DNA of 64,000 nt, from the NCBI RefSeq assembly GCF_014268755.2, contig NZ_CP077093.1:2220001-2284000 (forward strand). The letters are read 5' to 3'. The DNA comes from Pseudomonas vanderleydeniana. Lineage in GTDB: Bacteria > Pseudomonadota > Gammaproteobacteria > Pseudomonadales > Pseudomonadaceae. The position numbers were made by a program, and so were the translations under genes. Positions 8,755-18,147 of this stretch are shown one piece after another. The notes under the pieces were generated by a model that ran no database searches, was not told where the DNA came from, and saw only the letters and a program-made list of their open reading frames with translations. Every line of letters starts with the position of its first letter. Within the stretch, counting starts at the first letter, position 1.

Positions 8755-9681
8755 TCAGGCGTAAGGACTGTCCCAGTAGCGCTTGTACATGCCCAGGCGC
8801 TTCTTCAAGGCCCTGGGCAGGTGCCGTTCCTGCTGGCTGAGCTTGTAGGCGAACAACTTCACTGCGTTGCGCAGGAATGAGCCGGGCCAGGCCGACAGCC
8901 GCTTGGCGCCGAGAAACTTCAGTTCGGACAACACATAGCGCAGGCCTTCGCCGCCTGCACCGCCGAACGTCTGGCGAATCCAGGGTTCGCGGGCATGGAA
9001 CACGCCGATATCGAAGTAGCGGCGAAACTCTTCCCAGAGTGTGTAGTTGTGGGAGTGCCGGCAGCAGGCGCTGCCCTCGTAGGCGACTTTCCAGCCGGCC
9101 ATCAACATCTTCGCGGCCACGTACATGTCTTCCGAGAGGATCACATGTTGTGGGAAGCCGCCGACCTGCATCAGCGCCTCGCGGCGGTAGGCACAGAACG
9201 AGTTGGAGGCGAAGGCGGTCTTGATGCCCAGGCGCGGCGCGTCCTCCAGGCTCTTGACCTGCGAGGTGGGCGGGTAGTTGAACAGCCGGGCGTGTTCGGC
9301 CAGCGGACTGGCGTCCAGGTGCGCCAACTGCCGGCCGCAGACCGCGCCGATACGGGTGTCGGTAAATGGCCAGGCGATATTGGCCAGCGCCTCGGGATCT
9401 TCCAGGTAGGCATCCTGGGTCATGAAGACGTAGACGTCATACTCCGGGTGCCGTTCGACCATCATCTGCCGGGTGCCGCCATGGTTGAAGTCCCTGCTGT
9501 CGATGCGCAGGACATTGGGGCAGCGGGACTCGGCCAGCTCGAAGGTGCCGTCGCTGGAGCTGGAATCGACGACCAGGGTATCGAACACCGCGGTCTGGCG
9601 GTCGAGGGAGTCGAGCAGGCGCTCGAGATCCCGGCGACCGTTGTAGGTTGGGATCACGCAGGCCACTTTGAGGGTCGACAT
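8755..9681 (-). CDS. pslC: GT2 glycosyltransferase, PslC-like, last gene of the Psl operon
   Basis: A 308-residue family-2 glycosyltransferase: CVIPTYNGRRDLERLLDSL at the N-terminus, VDSSSSDGT, and an acidic metal-site region in FMTQDAYLEDPEAL. It is related to rhamnosyltransferases and uses a nucleotide-sugar donor on the cytoplasmic face. Length and family match PslC, a GT2 enzyme of about 300 residues that in P. aeruginosa lies between pslB and pslD. Here that position is empty and this gene ends the operon, 3 bp after pslK. Assignment as PslC is inferred from family, length and the gap; the GT2 call itself is secure. Confidence 0.75.
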   Translation of the reverse strand: MSTLKVACVIPTYNGRRDLERLLDSLDRQTAVFDTLVVDSSSSDGTFELAESRCPNVLRIDSRDFNHGGTRQMMVERHPEYDVYVFMTQDAYLEDPEALANIAWPFTDTRIGAVCGRQLAHLDASPLAEHARLFNYPPTSQVKSLEDAPRLGIKTAFASNSFCAYRREALMQVGGFPQHVILSEDMYVAAKMLMAGWKVAYEGSACCRHSHNYTLWEEFRRYFDIGVFHAREPWIRQTFGGAGGEGLRYVLSELKFLGAKRLSAWPGSFLRNAVKLFAYKLSQQERHLPRALKKRLGMYKRYWDSPYA

Positions 9682-9684
9682 GGT

Positions 9685-11109
9685 TCAGCCTCCAGGAATT
9701 GTCGTCGGCCGCCAGGGGCGCAGCCAGCAGGCCAGGGCGATCAGCAGCACCAGGCTGTAGAGCGTGCTCAGCCCCAGTTGCAGCCAGGTGCCCGAGAGGG
9801 GATGCAGCACCAGGGCGGCCAGGATCATTACGCCGAGTCCGAGCAGCCAGTGGCTGCGCCAGGGGACTTCAGCCAGCAGTTGCTGGCGACGCATCAGCAG
9901 CAGGCCGGTGAGGATCACCCCGCAGACGGCCGCCAGGGCAATGCCGACCAGGCCCAGGAAGTGCGGCAGCACTGCCAGCAGCAGGGCATTGAGCAGGCTG
10001 CCGGCCAGTTCGCAGTTGAGCGGCATGCGCGTGTCGCCGGCGGCATAGGCGTAGCGTGCGAGCAGGGCGTTCCAGGCACCGAACATCAGCGGTACGGAGA
10101 ACCACGCCAGCAGCTCCGGCAGCGGGCTGTCGGCGGCCTGGTTGGGCAGCAGCAGGCTGACCAGTGCGGTGGCGGCGCCGATCAGCCCGGCAACCGCTGG
10201 CAGCGTCAGCAGGGTGGCGCTGGCCAGGCCCTTGCGCAGCAGGGACAGGCGCTCGTTGCCGGCGCTGCCGCTCATCAGGCCGAGCAGTACCTGGTTCAGG
10301 CTCATCAGGGCGATCAGTGGCAGGTTGATCAGCTTGCGTGCCAGGTTGATCCAGGTGACTGCGCCTTCACCCAGCAGGGAGGCGACCATCCGTTCCAGCA
10401 GGGCCAGGCCCTGGCTGGCCAGGTTGCTGCTGAGCAGCGGCCCGATCTGCTTGAGCAGTTCGCGTCCTGCCCCCGGTGCTTGCGCCATTTGCCAGGGCTT
10501 CCAGCCGCTGCGACAGAGCGAGGGCAGCAGCACCGTCGGCATCAGCAGGCTGCCGAGCACACAGGCACTGGCCAGGCCGGTAGGCGTCGCGGCGTGACGC
10601 AGCAGGGCCAGGTACAGCACGGGCGGCAGGTTGAACAGCAGCGAGCCGAGCCCGGCCAGGACGAACCGTGACCGTGCCTGTAGCGGCACGCAGAACAGCG
10701 CATGGAGAATGAAGCCCGGCGCGCACCAGGCCAGCCAGTGCAGGCTGTCACCGGCCAGTTGATAACCCTGGCTGTCGAGCCCCGGGCCGATCAGCCGCAC
10801 CCACAACGGTGCACCGAGGCTCAGCAGGCCGCCCAGCAACAGGCCACAGAGCAGCAGGCGCGGCGCCAGGGCGCCGAGCCAGTTGGCCTGGTCGTTGGCC
10901 GAGCGTTGCTGATAGAGCGGCAGCGCCGCCGCGCTGAGCAGGCCGGCTGCCAGCGCCATGCGCAGGGCTTCCGGCAGGAACAGCGCGACCAGGAAGCTGT
11001 CGCTGCGCCCACCGGCGCCCCAGGCGGCGACCAATAGCCATTCGCGCGCGAAACCGGCGGCCAGGCCGGTCAGGGTCGCCAGGGTCAGCCAGAGGGTCGA
11101 TCCGAACAT
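9685..11109 (-). CDS. pslK: PslK-like MurJ/MviN-family lipid-linked oligosaccharide flippase
   Basis: A 474-residue integral membrane protein with about 12-14 helices of the MOP/MurJ superfamily (MFGSTLWLTLATLTGLAAGF, EALRMALAAGLLSAAALPLY). In the Psl pathway this flippase would move the lipid-linked repeat unit to the periplasmic face. The length is close to P. aeruginosa PslK. It starts 9 bp after the acetyltransferase stop and is followed within 3 bp by the GT2 gene, so it is translated from the same transcript. Confidence 0.85.
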   Translation of the reverse strand: MFGSTLWLTLATLTGLAAGFAREWLLVAAWGAGGRSDSFLVALFLPEALRMALAAGLLSAAALPLYQQRSANDQANWLGALAPRLLLCGLLLGGLLSLGAPLWVRLIGPGLDSQGYQLAGDSLHWLAWCAPGFILHALFCVPLQARSRFVLAGLGSLLFNLPPVLYLALLRHAATPTGLASACVLGSLLMPTVLLPSLCRSGWKPWQMAQAPGAGRELLKQIGPLLSSNLASQGLALLERMVASLLGEGAVTWINLARKLINLPLIALMSLNQVLLGLMSGSAGNERLSLLRKGLASATLLTLPAVAGLIGAATALVSLLLPNQAADSPLPELLAWFSVPLMFGAWNALLARYAYAAGDTRMPLNCELAGSLLNALLLAVLPHFLGLVGIALAAVCGVILTGLLLMRRQQLLAEVPWRSHWLLGLGVMILAALVLHPLSGTWLQLGLSTLYSLVLLIALACWLRPWRPTTIPGG

Positions 11110-11118
11110 CGGCGTGAC

Positions 11119-11940
11119 TCAGTGGAACAAAGTGAACAGGCCTTTGCCGCCCACCTTGTAGTTCAGGCCACTGCAGCGTTCGCCTTTGATCGCCGCATCC
11201 GGGCCGCCGACGATGGCGTAGGGCGGGATCGGCTTGGACACCACGCATTGGCCACCGACCACTGCGCCCTCGCCGATGTCGGCACCGAAGGACAGCAGGG
11301 CGCGGCTGGCGACCCAGGCGTAGTCGCGGATGTACACCGGTCCGCCAACGGCCCAGAACTCCGGTGCCTGGACATCATGCCCGCCGGCGATGATCAGCAC
11401 GTGGGAGGCGATGGTCACGTGGTCGCCGATGATCAGGCCACCACGGGCATCCAGCTGGCAGTGCCAGCCGACCGTACTGTCGTTGCCGATGCGCAGGCTG
11501 TCGACGCCCAGCACTTCGGTGTTGCGCCAGACGGTCGAACCCTTGCCGATCTTCGCCCCGCCGATGCGCAGCCAGAGCAGGCGCAGGGTGTGGCTGGGAA
11601 TCTTGCAGATGATCATGTTGTAGGCCAGCTCCCACCAGCGCAGCAGGCGGTCGCGCAGGGTGGGCCAGTTGATGCCGTAGAGCGGGATCAGCGCGCCCTT
11701 GATCTCGCGCCCGAGCAGCGCATAGAAACGCCGCGCCAGCGGGTTCTCGATCCGCGGCTCGATGTTCAGGTAGCTGATGAAGCACAGCACGTTGCCCTTG
11801 AGCGGTTGCTCGAAGCAGACATCGTTTTCCAGCATCCACTCATAGGCGGCTTGCAGCTCCTCCAGGCTGACGGCCATCTTTTCTGCGTACTCGGGCAGGG
11901 CCTCGCGCAGGTTCAACGAGTGCATCATGCGGTGTTTCAT
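11119..11940 (-). CDS. Left-handed beta-helix (WcaF/NodL-type) O-acetyltransferase
   Basis: 273 residues. A helical N-terminal third (to about 130) precedes hexapeptide repeats (IGGAKIGKGSTVWRNTEVLG, LRIGNDSTVGWHC, LIIGDHVTIASHVLII, DIGEGAVVGGQCVV). Catalytic histidine candidates lie in GGHDV. The family transfers acetyl groups from acetyl-CoA to sugars in the cytoplasm. It overlaps pslJ by 4 bp (ATGA), so translation is coupled. It sits between pslJ and pslK, where P. aeruginosa has no gene, and may replace PslL, a membrane acyltransferase-3 protein that acts at the periplasmic side. The substrate, a Psl repeat-unit sugar, is inferred. Confidence 0.85.
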   Translation of the reverse strand: MKHRMMHSLNLREALPEYAEKMAVSLEELQAAYEWMLENDVCFEQPLKGNVLCFISYLNIEPRIENPLARRFYALLGREIKGALIPLYGINWPTLRDRLLRWWELAYNMIICKIPSHTLRLLWLRIGGAKIGKGSTVWRNTEVLGVDSLRIGNDSTVGWHCQLDARGGLIIGDHVTIASHVLIIAGGHDVQAPEFWAVGGPVYIRDYAWVASRALLSFGADIGEGAVVGGQCVVSKPIPPYAIVGGPDAAIKGERCSGLNYKVGGKGLFTLFH

Positions 11941-13325
11941 GGGTGGACTCCAGAAAGGCGCGAGGCCTTGGGCTTGAGGCGCTGGGCTTCGTGCAGGTTA
12001 AGACCCAGCAACAGCCAGAACAGGGCGATCAGTACTTGGGTGAAGCTGAAATAGTGGTCGAAGATACCGCTGAGCAGGGCGGCCATGAGGCCGGCCGTGG
12101 TGCCGATCCAGAGGGAGTTGTCCACCGTCAGGCGCAGGGTTTGCTCGGTGGGACGGGTTTCCCGCCACCAGCTCACGATCACCGTGACGAACAGCAGCAT
12201 GCCGGGGATACCGAGCTTGTAGACGAAGTTCAGCCACAGGTTGGAAATCCCCCAGAGGCCGGTGCCGGGCACCGGCGGTTCGGTCTTGAAGCCGATGCCG
12301 AAGGGGAACATCGCCACCGCCTGCGGGAAATGCGAGTACTCGTCGAAGCGCACGCTGGTACTGGCGTCGTTGGTGGAGAAGATGGTCAGCAGGCGGTCCT
12401 GCAGCGGCGGATAGAACATCAGCAGCAGGGCACCGAGGGCAACGCCGCCCATCAGCAGGCGCCCGGTGTACGGCACGCGCTTGCGGGCCATCCACACCAT
12501 CACCACGATCAGGCTCAGCAGCGCCCCGCGTGAACCGGTCAGCAGCAGGGCGATCGCCCCCAGGCCGGCGACGGCAAAGCCCAGGGCCCGCGGCCAGCCC
12601 TGGCGGGGCAGGCCGAAGCAGAACGCCAGGGGCATCAGCAGGGCCATGGCGCCACCGGTGACGTTGGGGTGCATCCACGGCGAGCCCATGCGGTTGGCCA
12701 TGGCACTGAGGCTGTCACCGAGTACCTCGATGCCGCCATAGCCGAGATGGGAAAGGATCGGGGTCATGCCGGTGGCACTGCCGGTCTTGAGAAACACCGG
12801 GATCGACAGCAGCAACATCATCAGGGTGCCCAGCAACAGCCCGGTCACCGCCTGTTCACGGGCCTTGGGGGTATCGAGCAGGCGCGGTACGAGGAACAGC
12901 ACCGACAGGTTCAACAGCCAGCGGATCCAGTTCACCGGGCCATTGCCCTCGGCATTCACCGTCAGCTGGCCGATGATGAAGGGGAAGGCACTGAACAGCA
13001 TCAACGCTACCAACAGGCGCTCGGTACGCAGCAGCGGTGGCTTGTCCGGCAGGTTGTTGAACATGCCGTGCGCCAGCACGCTGGCCCAGACCAGCAACAC
13101 CAGCGCTTCGGAGACCGTGGTACGCAGGCCGATCTGCACCGTCGAATAGGGCAGGAAGGTGGCGAGCACGGTGAACAGCAGCAGGCCCCACAGCGGGTGG
13201 CGGATGATCGTCACCACCCCGGCGATACCTACCAGCACTATCAGCACCTTGACGGCCGGCAAGAGCCAGACCAGTACACCGAAGACCAGGCTGAACAACA
13301 GTGCTATGGGCATCGCGATCGGCAT
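11937..13325 (-). CDS. pslJ: PslJ-like O-antigen polymerase/ligase-family protein (Wzy type)
   Basis: A 462-residue polytopic membrane protein with about 11-12 helices and the Wzy_C region (GAIALLLTGSRGALLSLIVVM), followed by a large periplasmic loop rich in polar residues (FSTNDASTSVRFDEYSHFP). The TGSRG motif is typical of the O-antigen ligase/polymerase family. It would polymerise flipped repeat units. The start codon overlaps the pslI stop (TAATG), and the stop overlaps the acetyltransferase start. Confidence 0.86.
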   Translation of the reverse strand: MPIAMPIALLFSLVFGVLVWLLPAVKVLIVLVGIAGVVTIIRHPLWGLLLFTVLATFLPYSTVQIGLRTTVSEALVLLVWASVLAHGMFNNLPDKPPLLRTERLLVALMLFSAFPFIIGQLTVNAEGNGPVNWIRWLLNLSVLFLVPRLLDTPKAREQAVTGLLLGTLMMLLLSIPVFLKTGSATGMTPILSHLGYGGIEVLGDSLSAMANRMGSPWMHPNVTGGAMALLMPLAFCFGLPRQGWPRALGFAVAGLGAIALLLTGSRGALLSLIVVMVWMARKRVPYTGRLLMGGVALGALLLMFYPPLQDRLLTIFSTNDASTSVRFDEYSHFPQAVAMFPFGIGFKTEPPVPGTGLWGISNLWLNFVYKLGIPGMLLFVTVIVSWWRETRPTEQTLRLTVDNSLWIGTTAGLMAALLSGIFDHYFSFTQVLIALFWLLLGLNLHEAQRLKPKASRLSGVHP

Positions 13326-14425
13326 TACTTGAGCTCCCCGAGCAATTGGTCGAAGCGCTCCCGGTACGCCGCCGTGGCATAGCGGGCGGCCCAGTCGCGC
13401 AGCGCGGCGCGATCCTCGACCGGGGCATCGGCCAGGCTCAGCATCAGCGCGGTCAGGGCCGGACTGTCGGTCGGCGAGAAACGTGGGCTGTCGGGTGGGG
13501 TGATTTCATCCAGTGACGAGCCGCTGGCGACCGCCACCGGGGTGCCGACGCTCAGTGCCTCGATCACCGGCAGGCCGAAGCCCTCGGCATAGGAGGGTTG
13601 CCAGAGGCGCTGGGCCTGGCGGTAGACCGCATGCAGTTGGGCATCGCTGATCCCGTTGAGGTAATGCAGTCCCGGCAGGTGCCGCAGCGGCGAGGGCAGG
13701 TGTTCCGGTTCGCCGATCAGTACCAGCTCCGGGACCTGGTCGGACTGCTGGCGGGCGGTCTGCCAGGCACTGACGAACCAGGGAATGTTCTTGCGTGGCT
13801 CGCGGGTGCCGACCGCCAGCCAGTAGCGCTCCGGCAACTGCAGGTCGGTGATGTCGGCCGGTTCGCCACTGAAGCCTTCGACCAGGTTCGGTAGCACCCG
13901 GACCTTGTCGCGGGCTCCGGGGAACAGCTTCACCAGTTCGTCGGCGGTGTACTGCGAAGGTGTCCAGATACGGTCGGCGACTTTCACCGAATGGCCGATC
14001 GACAGCCGGTCGGTGACGCGATAGACCCGTTGCTTGATCTGCGAGCCGTGGCTGTTCTGCAGCGTCAACTGGAACAGGTCGTGCAGTTGCAACACGTAGC
14101 GCATGTCGGCGGGCTTGCGGCCCAGTGGCAGGCCCATGTTGAAATTGCAGATGTAGATCTGTACCCCGGCTTCGCGCAGCGCGCCAGGCAGGAAACCGCC
14201 CTCGAACTTCAGGCGCAGGGGCAGGCGGTGGATACCTTGCAGCGGCGCCTCCCAGCGTGGGCAGTGCACGCGGCGGCGCAGCGGGTGGTCGTATGGCGCC
14301 ACGCCGAACAGTTGCAGTTGCACCTCGGGATTGGCCCGCAGGGCCTGCTCCAGGGCCAGGTTCTGACGGCCGATGCCGGTTTGGGTGTAACCCGCCGTCG
14401 GGCGGTAATCCAGGCCTATGCGCAT
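13325..14425 (-). CDS. pslI: PslI-like GT4 glycosyltransferase
   Basis: A 366-residue GT-B enzyme of family GT4: N-terminal acceptor domain (MRIGLDYRPTAGYTQTGIGR) and C-terminal donor domain with YWLAVGTREPRKNIPWFVSA and the EX7E-type segment (SYAEGFGLPVIEALSVGTPV). It adds one sugar, probably mannose by analogy with Psl, to the lipid-linked repeat. The length equals the P. aeruginosa protein within a few residues. It overlaps pslH by 10 bp and pslJ by 1 bp. Confidence 0.86.
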   Translation of the reverse strand: MRIGLDYRPTAGYTQTGIGRQNLALEQALRANPEVQLQLFGVAPYDHPLRRRVHCPRWEAPLQGIHRLPLRLKFEGGFLPGALREAGVQIYICNFNMGLPLGRKPADMRYVLQLHDLFQLTLQNSHGSQIKQRVYRVTDRLSIGHSVKVADRIWTPSQYTADELVKLFPGARDKVRVLPNLVEGFSGEPADITDLQLPERYWLAVGTREPRKNIPWFVSAWQTARQQSDQVPELVLIGEPEHLPSPLRHLPGLHYLNGISDAQLHAVYRQAQRLWQPSYAEGFGLPVIEALSVGTPVAVASGSSLDEITPPDSPRFSPTDSPALTALMLSLADAPVEDRAALRDWAARYATAAYRERFDQLLGELK

Positions 14426-15645
14426 ACGGACACTTCTTCTTTTTTGAGCTGTGGGAGTTGGGTGTAGACCGCCTCGAGCTGTGCGGCCGCCACGGACCAG
14501 TCGTGCTCGGCCTTGACGTAGGCACGGCCGGCCTCGGCGATCTGCCGCAGGCGCTCGGGCTGGGCCAGGGCGTCGGCGAGAATCCGGGCGAGTGCTTGCG
14601 GGTCTTCACTGCCGAGGTAGTGCTGACCGTTCTCGACCTTCAGGCCCGAGCTGCCCTGGTCAGTGGTGACCACCGGCAGGCCGGCGGCCATGGCTTCGAG
14701 CACCTTGAGCTTGGAGCCGCCCCCCTGGCGCAGCGGGGCGAAGAACACCGACGCGCGGCTTTGCAGGGTGCGCAGGTCGGGGACGAAGCCCTGCCACTCG
14801 ATGCGTGGATCACTCCAGCGCTCGCGCCAGGCGTCGGGCAGGCCGTAGCCGGCGATGGCGAAACGGACGTCCGGGTTGAGCTTCCAGAGTGCCGGGAGGA
14901 TGACATCGAGGGCCCATTCCACTGCATCGAGGTTCGGGCTGTATTCGTAGTTGCCGATGAACAGCAGGCGCTGGGCCGAAAGATCGGGGGTCACGCCGGC
15001 GTAGTGGCCGGTGTCGACACCGTTGACCACCACGGCCACCGGCTTGCCGGTCTGCTGGCGCAGGACGTCGGCATCGGCGCGGGTCACCGCGACCAGTTCG
15101 GTGGCCTGGCCGAACACCCGGCTTTCCCAGCGCCGGTAGCGCCACTGGTCATACAGCGTGAACGGTTTCAGCCAGCCCGGCAGGCGGTCGTAGCTGGCCG
15201 CACCGAGCGCAGACTCGACATTGTGCTCGGTGAGGATGAAATCGCGCCCGGCCTCGGCCAGCGGTTGTTCGAATGGCTGGAAGCTGTAGCTGTGCTCGAT
15301 CTGGATCACGTCCCAGTGCTCTTGCAGCAGGGCGCGGAACTGCTGTTGCAGTGGCGGCGCCGAGCCGTTGACCGCGGCCAGCATCGGGTAGGGCGCGAGC
15401 AGGGCGGTGAACAGGGTCCGCAGGCTGCGCAGCGGCCGCCGTGGGACCACGATCAACCGCTCCAGATACGGCATCAGGCTCTGCCGGGTGGCCTCGTCGA
15501 GCGCCGTCTTGGACTGCACCAGCAGGGTGATCCTGTGCCCCCGGGCGGCCAGGCTGCGCAGCAGGTGGAACTGCCGGGTCTTGCCGCCGCTGGTGGTGGG
15601 CCAGGGCAGGTAGGGGAGAGTCCAGAGAATCTTCATGGCGACCAC
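14416..15645 (-). CDS. pslH: PslH-like GT4 glycosyltransferase
   Basis: A 409-residue GT-B enzyme: MKILWTLPYLPWPTTSGGKT at the N-terminus (first ATG at 15639, two codons inside the open frame), RLLFIGNYEYSPNLDAVEW in the donor domain, and the nucleotide-sugar site LRQGGGSKLKVLEAMAAGLP. In this family the GGGSKLKVLEAM segment contacts the sugar nucleotide. It forms part of the four-glycosyltransferase set (F, H, I and the GT2) expected for a Psl-like repeat. It overlaps pslG by 13 bp and pslI by 10 bp. Confidence 0.86.
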   Translation of the reverse strand: MVAMKILWTLPYLPWPTTSGGKTRQFHLLRSLAARGHRITLLVQSKTALDEATRQSLMPYLERLIVVPRRPLRSLRTLFTALLAPYPMLAAVNGSAPPLQQQFRALLQEHWDVIQIEHSYSFQPFEQPLAEAGRDFILTEHNVESALGAASYDRLPGWLKPFTLYDQWRYRRWESRVFGQATELVAVTRADADVLRQQTGKPVAVVVNGVDTGHYAGVTPDLSAQRLLFIGNYEYSPNLDAVEWALDVILPALWKLNPDVRFAIAGYGLPDAWRERWSDPRIEWQGFVPDLRTLQSRASVFFAPLRQGGGSKLKVLEAMAAGLPVVTTDQGSSGLKVENGQHYLGSEDPQALARILADALAQPERLRQIAEAGRAYVKAEHDWSVAAAQLEAVYTQLPQLKKEEVSVCA

Positions 15646-16973
15646 ACCAACAGTTGCAGGCTGGTTTTCAGCGGGACGGTCACGGCCTTCGCATCGCTCA
15701 GGTCGGTGCGGCTGCCGGCCAGTGGATCGTACAGGGCGGCCTGGGTGACACCGGGCAATTGCAGGCTGCTGCCGGTGGCGCTCCAGAACATCCAGACACG
15801 GGCGCCGTCGTTGCGGGTCCAGGTGACGCTGAACAGGTCGTCGGGGGCGTTGCTCAGGCTGGGCGTGTCGGCCGGTTGCAGTTTCGGGCCGGTCACCTCG
15901 AGGAAGTTCTTCAGCGCGGTATAGACCGGCTTCGGCTCGCCATCGAGGTCCAGCAGGCCATAGAACTGGTCACGCGGGGTCGCCCGGGTGTCGAGGTCGC
16001 TGAGGTTGAACAGGAAGATCCGCTGATAGTCCATGGCGCTCATCAGGGCCAGGCGGCGCAGGGTGTAGTCCTGTTGGCCACCGGTGCCGATCAGCGCCTG
16101 CATTTCCTTGGGCCCGGCATAGCTCGACCAGCCCCATTCGGTGGCCCACACCTGCGACACGCCAGCCCCATGCAGCGATCGGTTGAGGCTGCCGGCCTTG
16201 CTGAGAAAGTCCCGGGCCGTGGCGCTGTCACCTTCGGGCAACTCGGAATAGGGGTGGTAGGCGGCGATGATGTTCTGGCTGGCCAGGCCCTGGCTGACCA
16301 GGCTGTCGAGCATCAGCCCCGGGGTGCTGTGCATCTGGCTGTAGTAGGCGAGGCCGGCGGTGGCTACCGGCTTGCCCGGGACCTTGTCGCGGATCGCCTT
16401 GGCGGTGGCGGTCAGCAGTTGGTAGTAGGCGGTCGGATCTTCCTTGGGCAGCCAGATGATGTTCGGCTCGTTCCAGACCTGCCAGGTGTTCACCTGGGGA
16501 TAGCGTTCGGCCAGGGTCGCCATGCGGTTGGCGAACAGGTTGAAGTCCCGGGGCGGGTACTGGTCGGTATTGCTGGCGTCGGCCGGCGCGCTGCTGGCGA
16601 AGGGCGGCGAGCCCACCAGGTAGGCGATGACGTTGTAGTTGTGCGCCTTCATCTGTTGCATCGCCGCGTCGAGGGCGGCGACGTCATAGGTGCCTTGCTG
16701 CGGCTCGATCATCGGCCAGTGGATGGTCAAGCGGACCCAGTTCAGGCCCAACTGGTCGAGTTGGCTCATCTGTTTCTGGTAGATGCCCGGGTCGAAATAC
16801 TGGAACTGGGCGTTGACCCCGAGGAAGTCCTTCCACTCGATCGCCCGTGGCGCCTTGAGCAGCACCTGGGAGGAGGACTGGGCATCGGTGTCGCGCCACT
16901 GCAGGGCACTGAGGGCTCCGGCCAGGATGACCAGCAACGGTACCCAGAGAATCGGTTTACGCCACATCTTCAT
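15633..16973 (-). CDS. pslG: PslG-like GH39 glycoside hydrolase
   Basis: 446 residues with an N-terminal membrane anchor (about 8-25) and a TIM-barrel hydrolase. The putative acid/base is E169 in WNEP and the nucleophile E279 in ATEWGW. These correspond to the two catalytic glutamates of P. aeruginosa PslG (E165 and E276, from memory). PslG is an endoglycosidase acting on Psl in the periplasm and influences chain length. A beta-sandwich-like C-terminal region follows the barrel. It overlaps pslF by 17 bp and pslH by 13 bp, and both catalytic residues are intact. Confidence 0.9.
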   Translation of the reverse strand: MKMWRKPILWVPLLVILAGALSALQWRDTDAQSSSQVLLKAPRAIEWKDFLGVNAQFQYFDPGIYQKQMSQLDQLGLNWVRLTIHWPMIEPQQGTYDVAALDAAMQQMKAHNYNVIAYLVGSPPFASSAPADASNTDQYPPRDFNLFANRMATLAERYPQVNTWQVWNEPNIIWLPKEDPTAYYQLLTATAKAIRDKVPGKPVATAGLAYYSQMHSTPGLMLDSLVSQGLASQNIIAAYHPYSELPEGDSATARDFLSKAGSLNRSLHGAGVSQVWATEWGWSSYAGPKEMQALIGTGGQQDYTLRRLALMSAMDYQRIFLFNLSDLDTRATPRDQFYGLLDLDGEPKPVYTALKNFLEVTGPKLQPADTPSLSNAPDDLFSVTWTRNDGARVWMFWSATGSSLQLPGVTQAALYDPLAGSRTDLSDAKAVTVPLKTSLQLLVWSP

Positions 16974-18147
16974 GCCCTCGACACGCCTGCTCGAACACCT
17001 GCAGGAAACGTTTGGCGGTTTGGCTCCAGACTCGCTGGTCGCCGATCATGCTGGCGTGTTCGGCCCAGCGGATCGCCAGTTCGGGAGCGGCGCACAGGTG
17101 GCTGATTTCGGCCGCCAGCGCGCTGACGTTGCCTTGGGGGAAGATCACGCCGTTGCCCTGGGCGACTTCTTCGGCAAAGGAGCGGGCGTCTGAGGTGATC
17201 GCTCCGCGTCCGCAGGCGGCGGCCCAGGACAGTGCGCCGCTGGTTCCGCGCAGTTGGCCCAGCAGCTTGAGTTTGCTCGACTCGCGATAGGGCAGCACCA
17301 TCACGTGGTGGGCCTGGATCACCTTGGGAATGTCGGCGGCCGGCAGGTCGAGCTGCCAGTCGATGCAGTCCTGCAGGTCGAGGCGCTGGATGTGCTGGCG
17401 CAACTGGTCGAGGTAACTGCCGGCCGGACCGAAGGCCATCTCCGGTTCGCTGCCGCCGGCCAGGGTCAGGCGCAGTTTGTGGCGCAACCCGGGTTGGTCG
17501 GTGAAGGTCATCGCCAGCGCATCGAGCAGGTCCTCGATGCCCTTGCCACGGTAGATGAAACCGAAATACAGCAGTTTCAGCGGTTCCAGTGGGGGTAGCG
17601 GTGCAGGCGCGATGGCCAGGTTGCCGTGGGGGATCACCGCCATCTGCTCGCCGCGCAGGCCCATGCGTTGGCGCAGGCAGTGGCTGCCCGATTGCGTCAG
17701 GGTGATCAGCCGGGTCAGGCTGCGCGCCAATTGCCGTTCTTCATGCAGGCACAGGGGGTCGGCCAGCACCGTGGCCACCTGTGGCAGGGGCGAGGGCAGC
17801 TTGCTGGCCAGCGACAGCGGCCAGGGCAGGCGCTCGCGGCGCCAGACCAGGCGCTCCGGGTCATGGATGGTCGCGGTCAGCGGCAATTGCGCAAAGCGTG
17901 CACGCAGGGCTCTCAGTGCATGGAACTCGGCGAGGCGGCCGCCACCGATTTCCGCATGCACCAGGTCGATGCCCTGCCAATCGTATTGGCCCACCGCCTG
18001 GATCGCGCGTTGCGGGTCGTTGCCCAGCCCGGCCAGCGGCGTGCTGATACGCGCACCGTGGCTTTCCAGGGCGGCCTTCAAGTGGCCGGCGTAGTCGGCG
18101 ATGCCGTTCTGTTCCGGCGGCAGCGGGGCGAGCAGGGCGATATGCAT
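16957..18147 (-). CDS. pslF: PslF-like GT4 glycosyltransferase
   Basis: A 396-residue GT-B enzyme: MHIALLAPLPPEQNGIADYA at the N-terminus, a nucleotide-binding C-terminal domain (LKLLYFGFIYRGKGIEDLL; MVLPYRESSKLKLLGQLRGT), and a conserved acidic region near EEVAQG. It would add one sugar to the growing Psl-type repeat on the cytoplasmic face. Its length matches PslF closely. The start codon overlaps the pslE stop by 1 bp. Confidence 0.86.
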   Translation of the reverse strand: MHIALLAPLPPEQNGIADYAGHLKAALESHGARISTPLAGLGNDPQRAIQAVGQYDWQGIDLVHAEIGGGRLAEFHALRALRARFAQLPLTATIHDPERLVWRRERLPWPLSLASKLPSPLPQVATVLADPLCLHEERQLARSLTRLITLTQSGSHCLRQRMGLRGEQMAVIPHGNLAIAPAPLPPLEPLKLLYFGFIYRGKGIEDLLDALAMTFTDQPGLRHKLRLTLAGGSEPEMAFGPAGSYLDQLRQHIQRLDLQDCIDWQLDLPAADIPKVIQAHHVMVLPYRESSKLKLLGQLRGTSGALSWAAACGRGAITSDARSFAEEVAQGNGVIFPQGNVSALAAEISHLCAAPELAIRWAEHASMIGDQRVWSQTAKRFLQVFEQACRGHEDVA

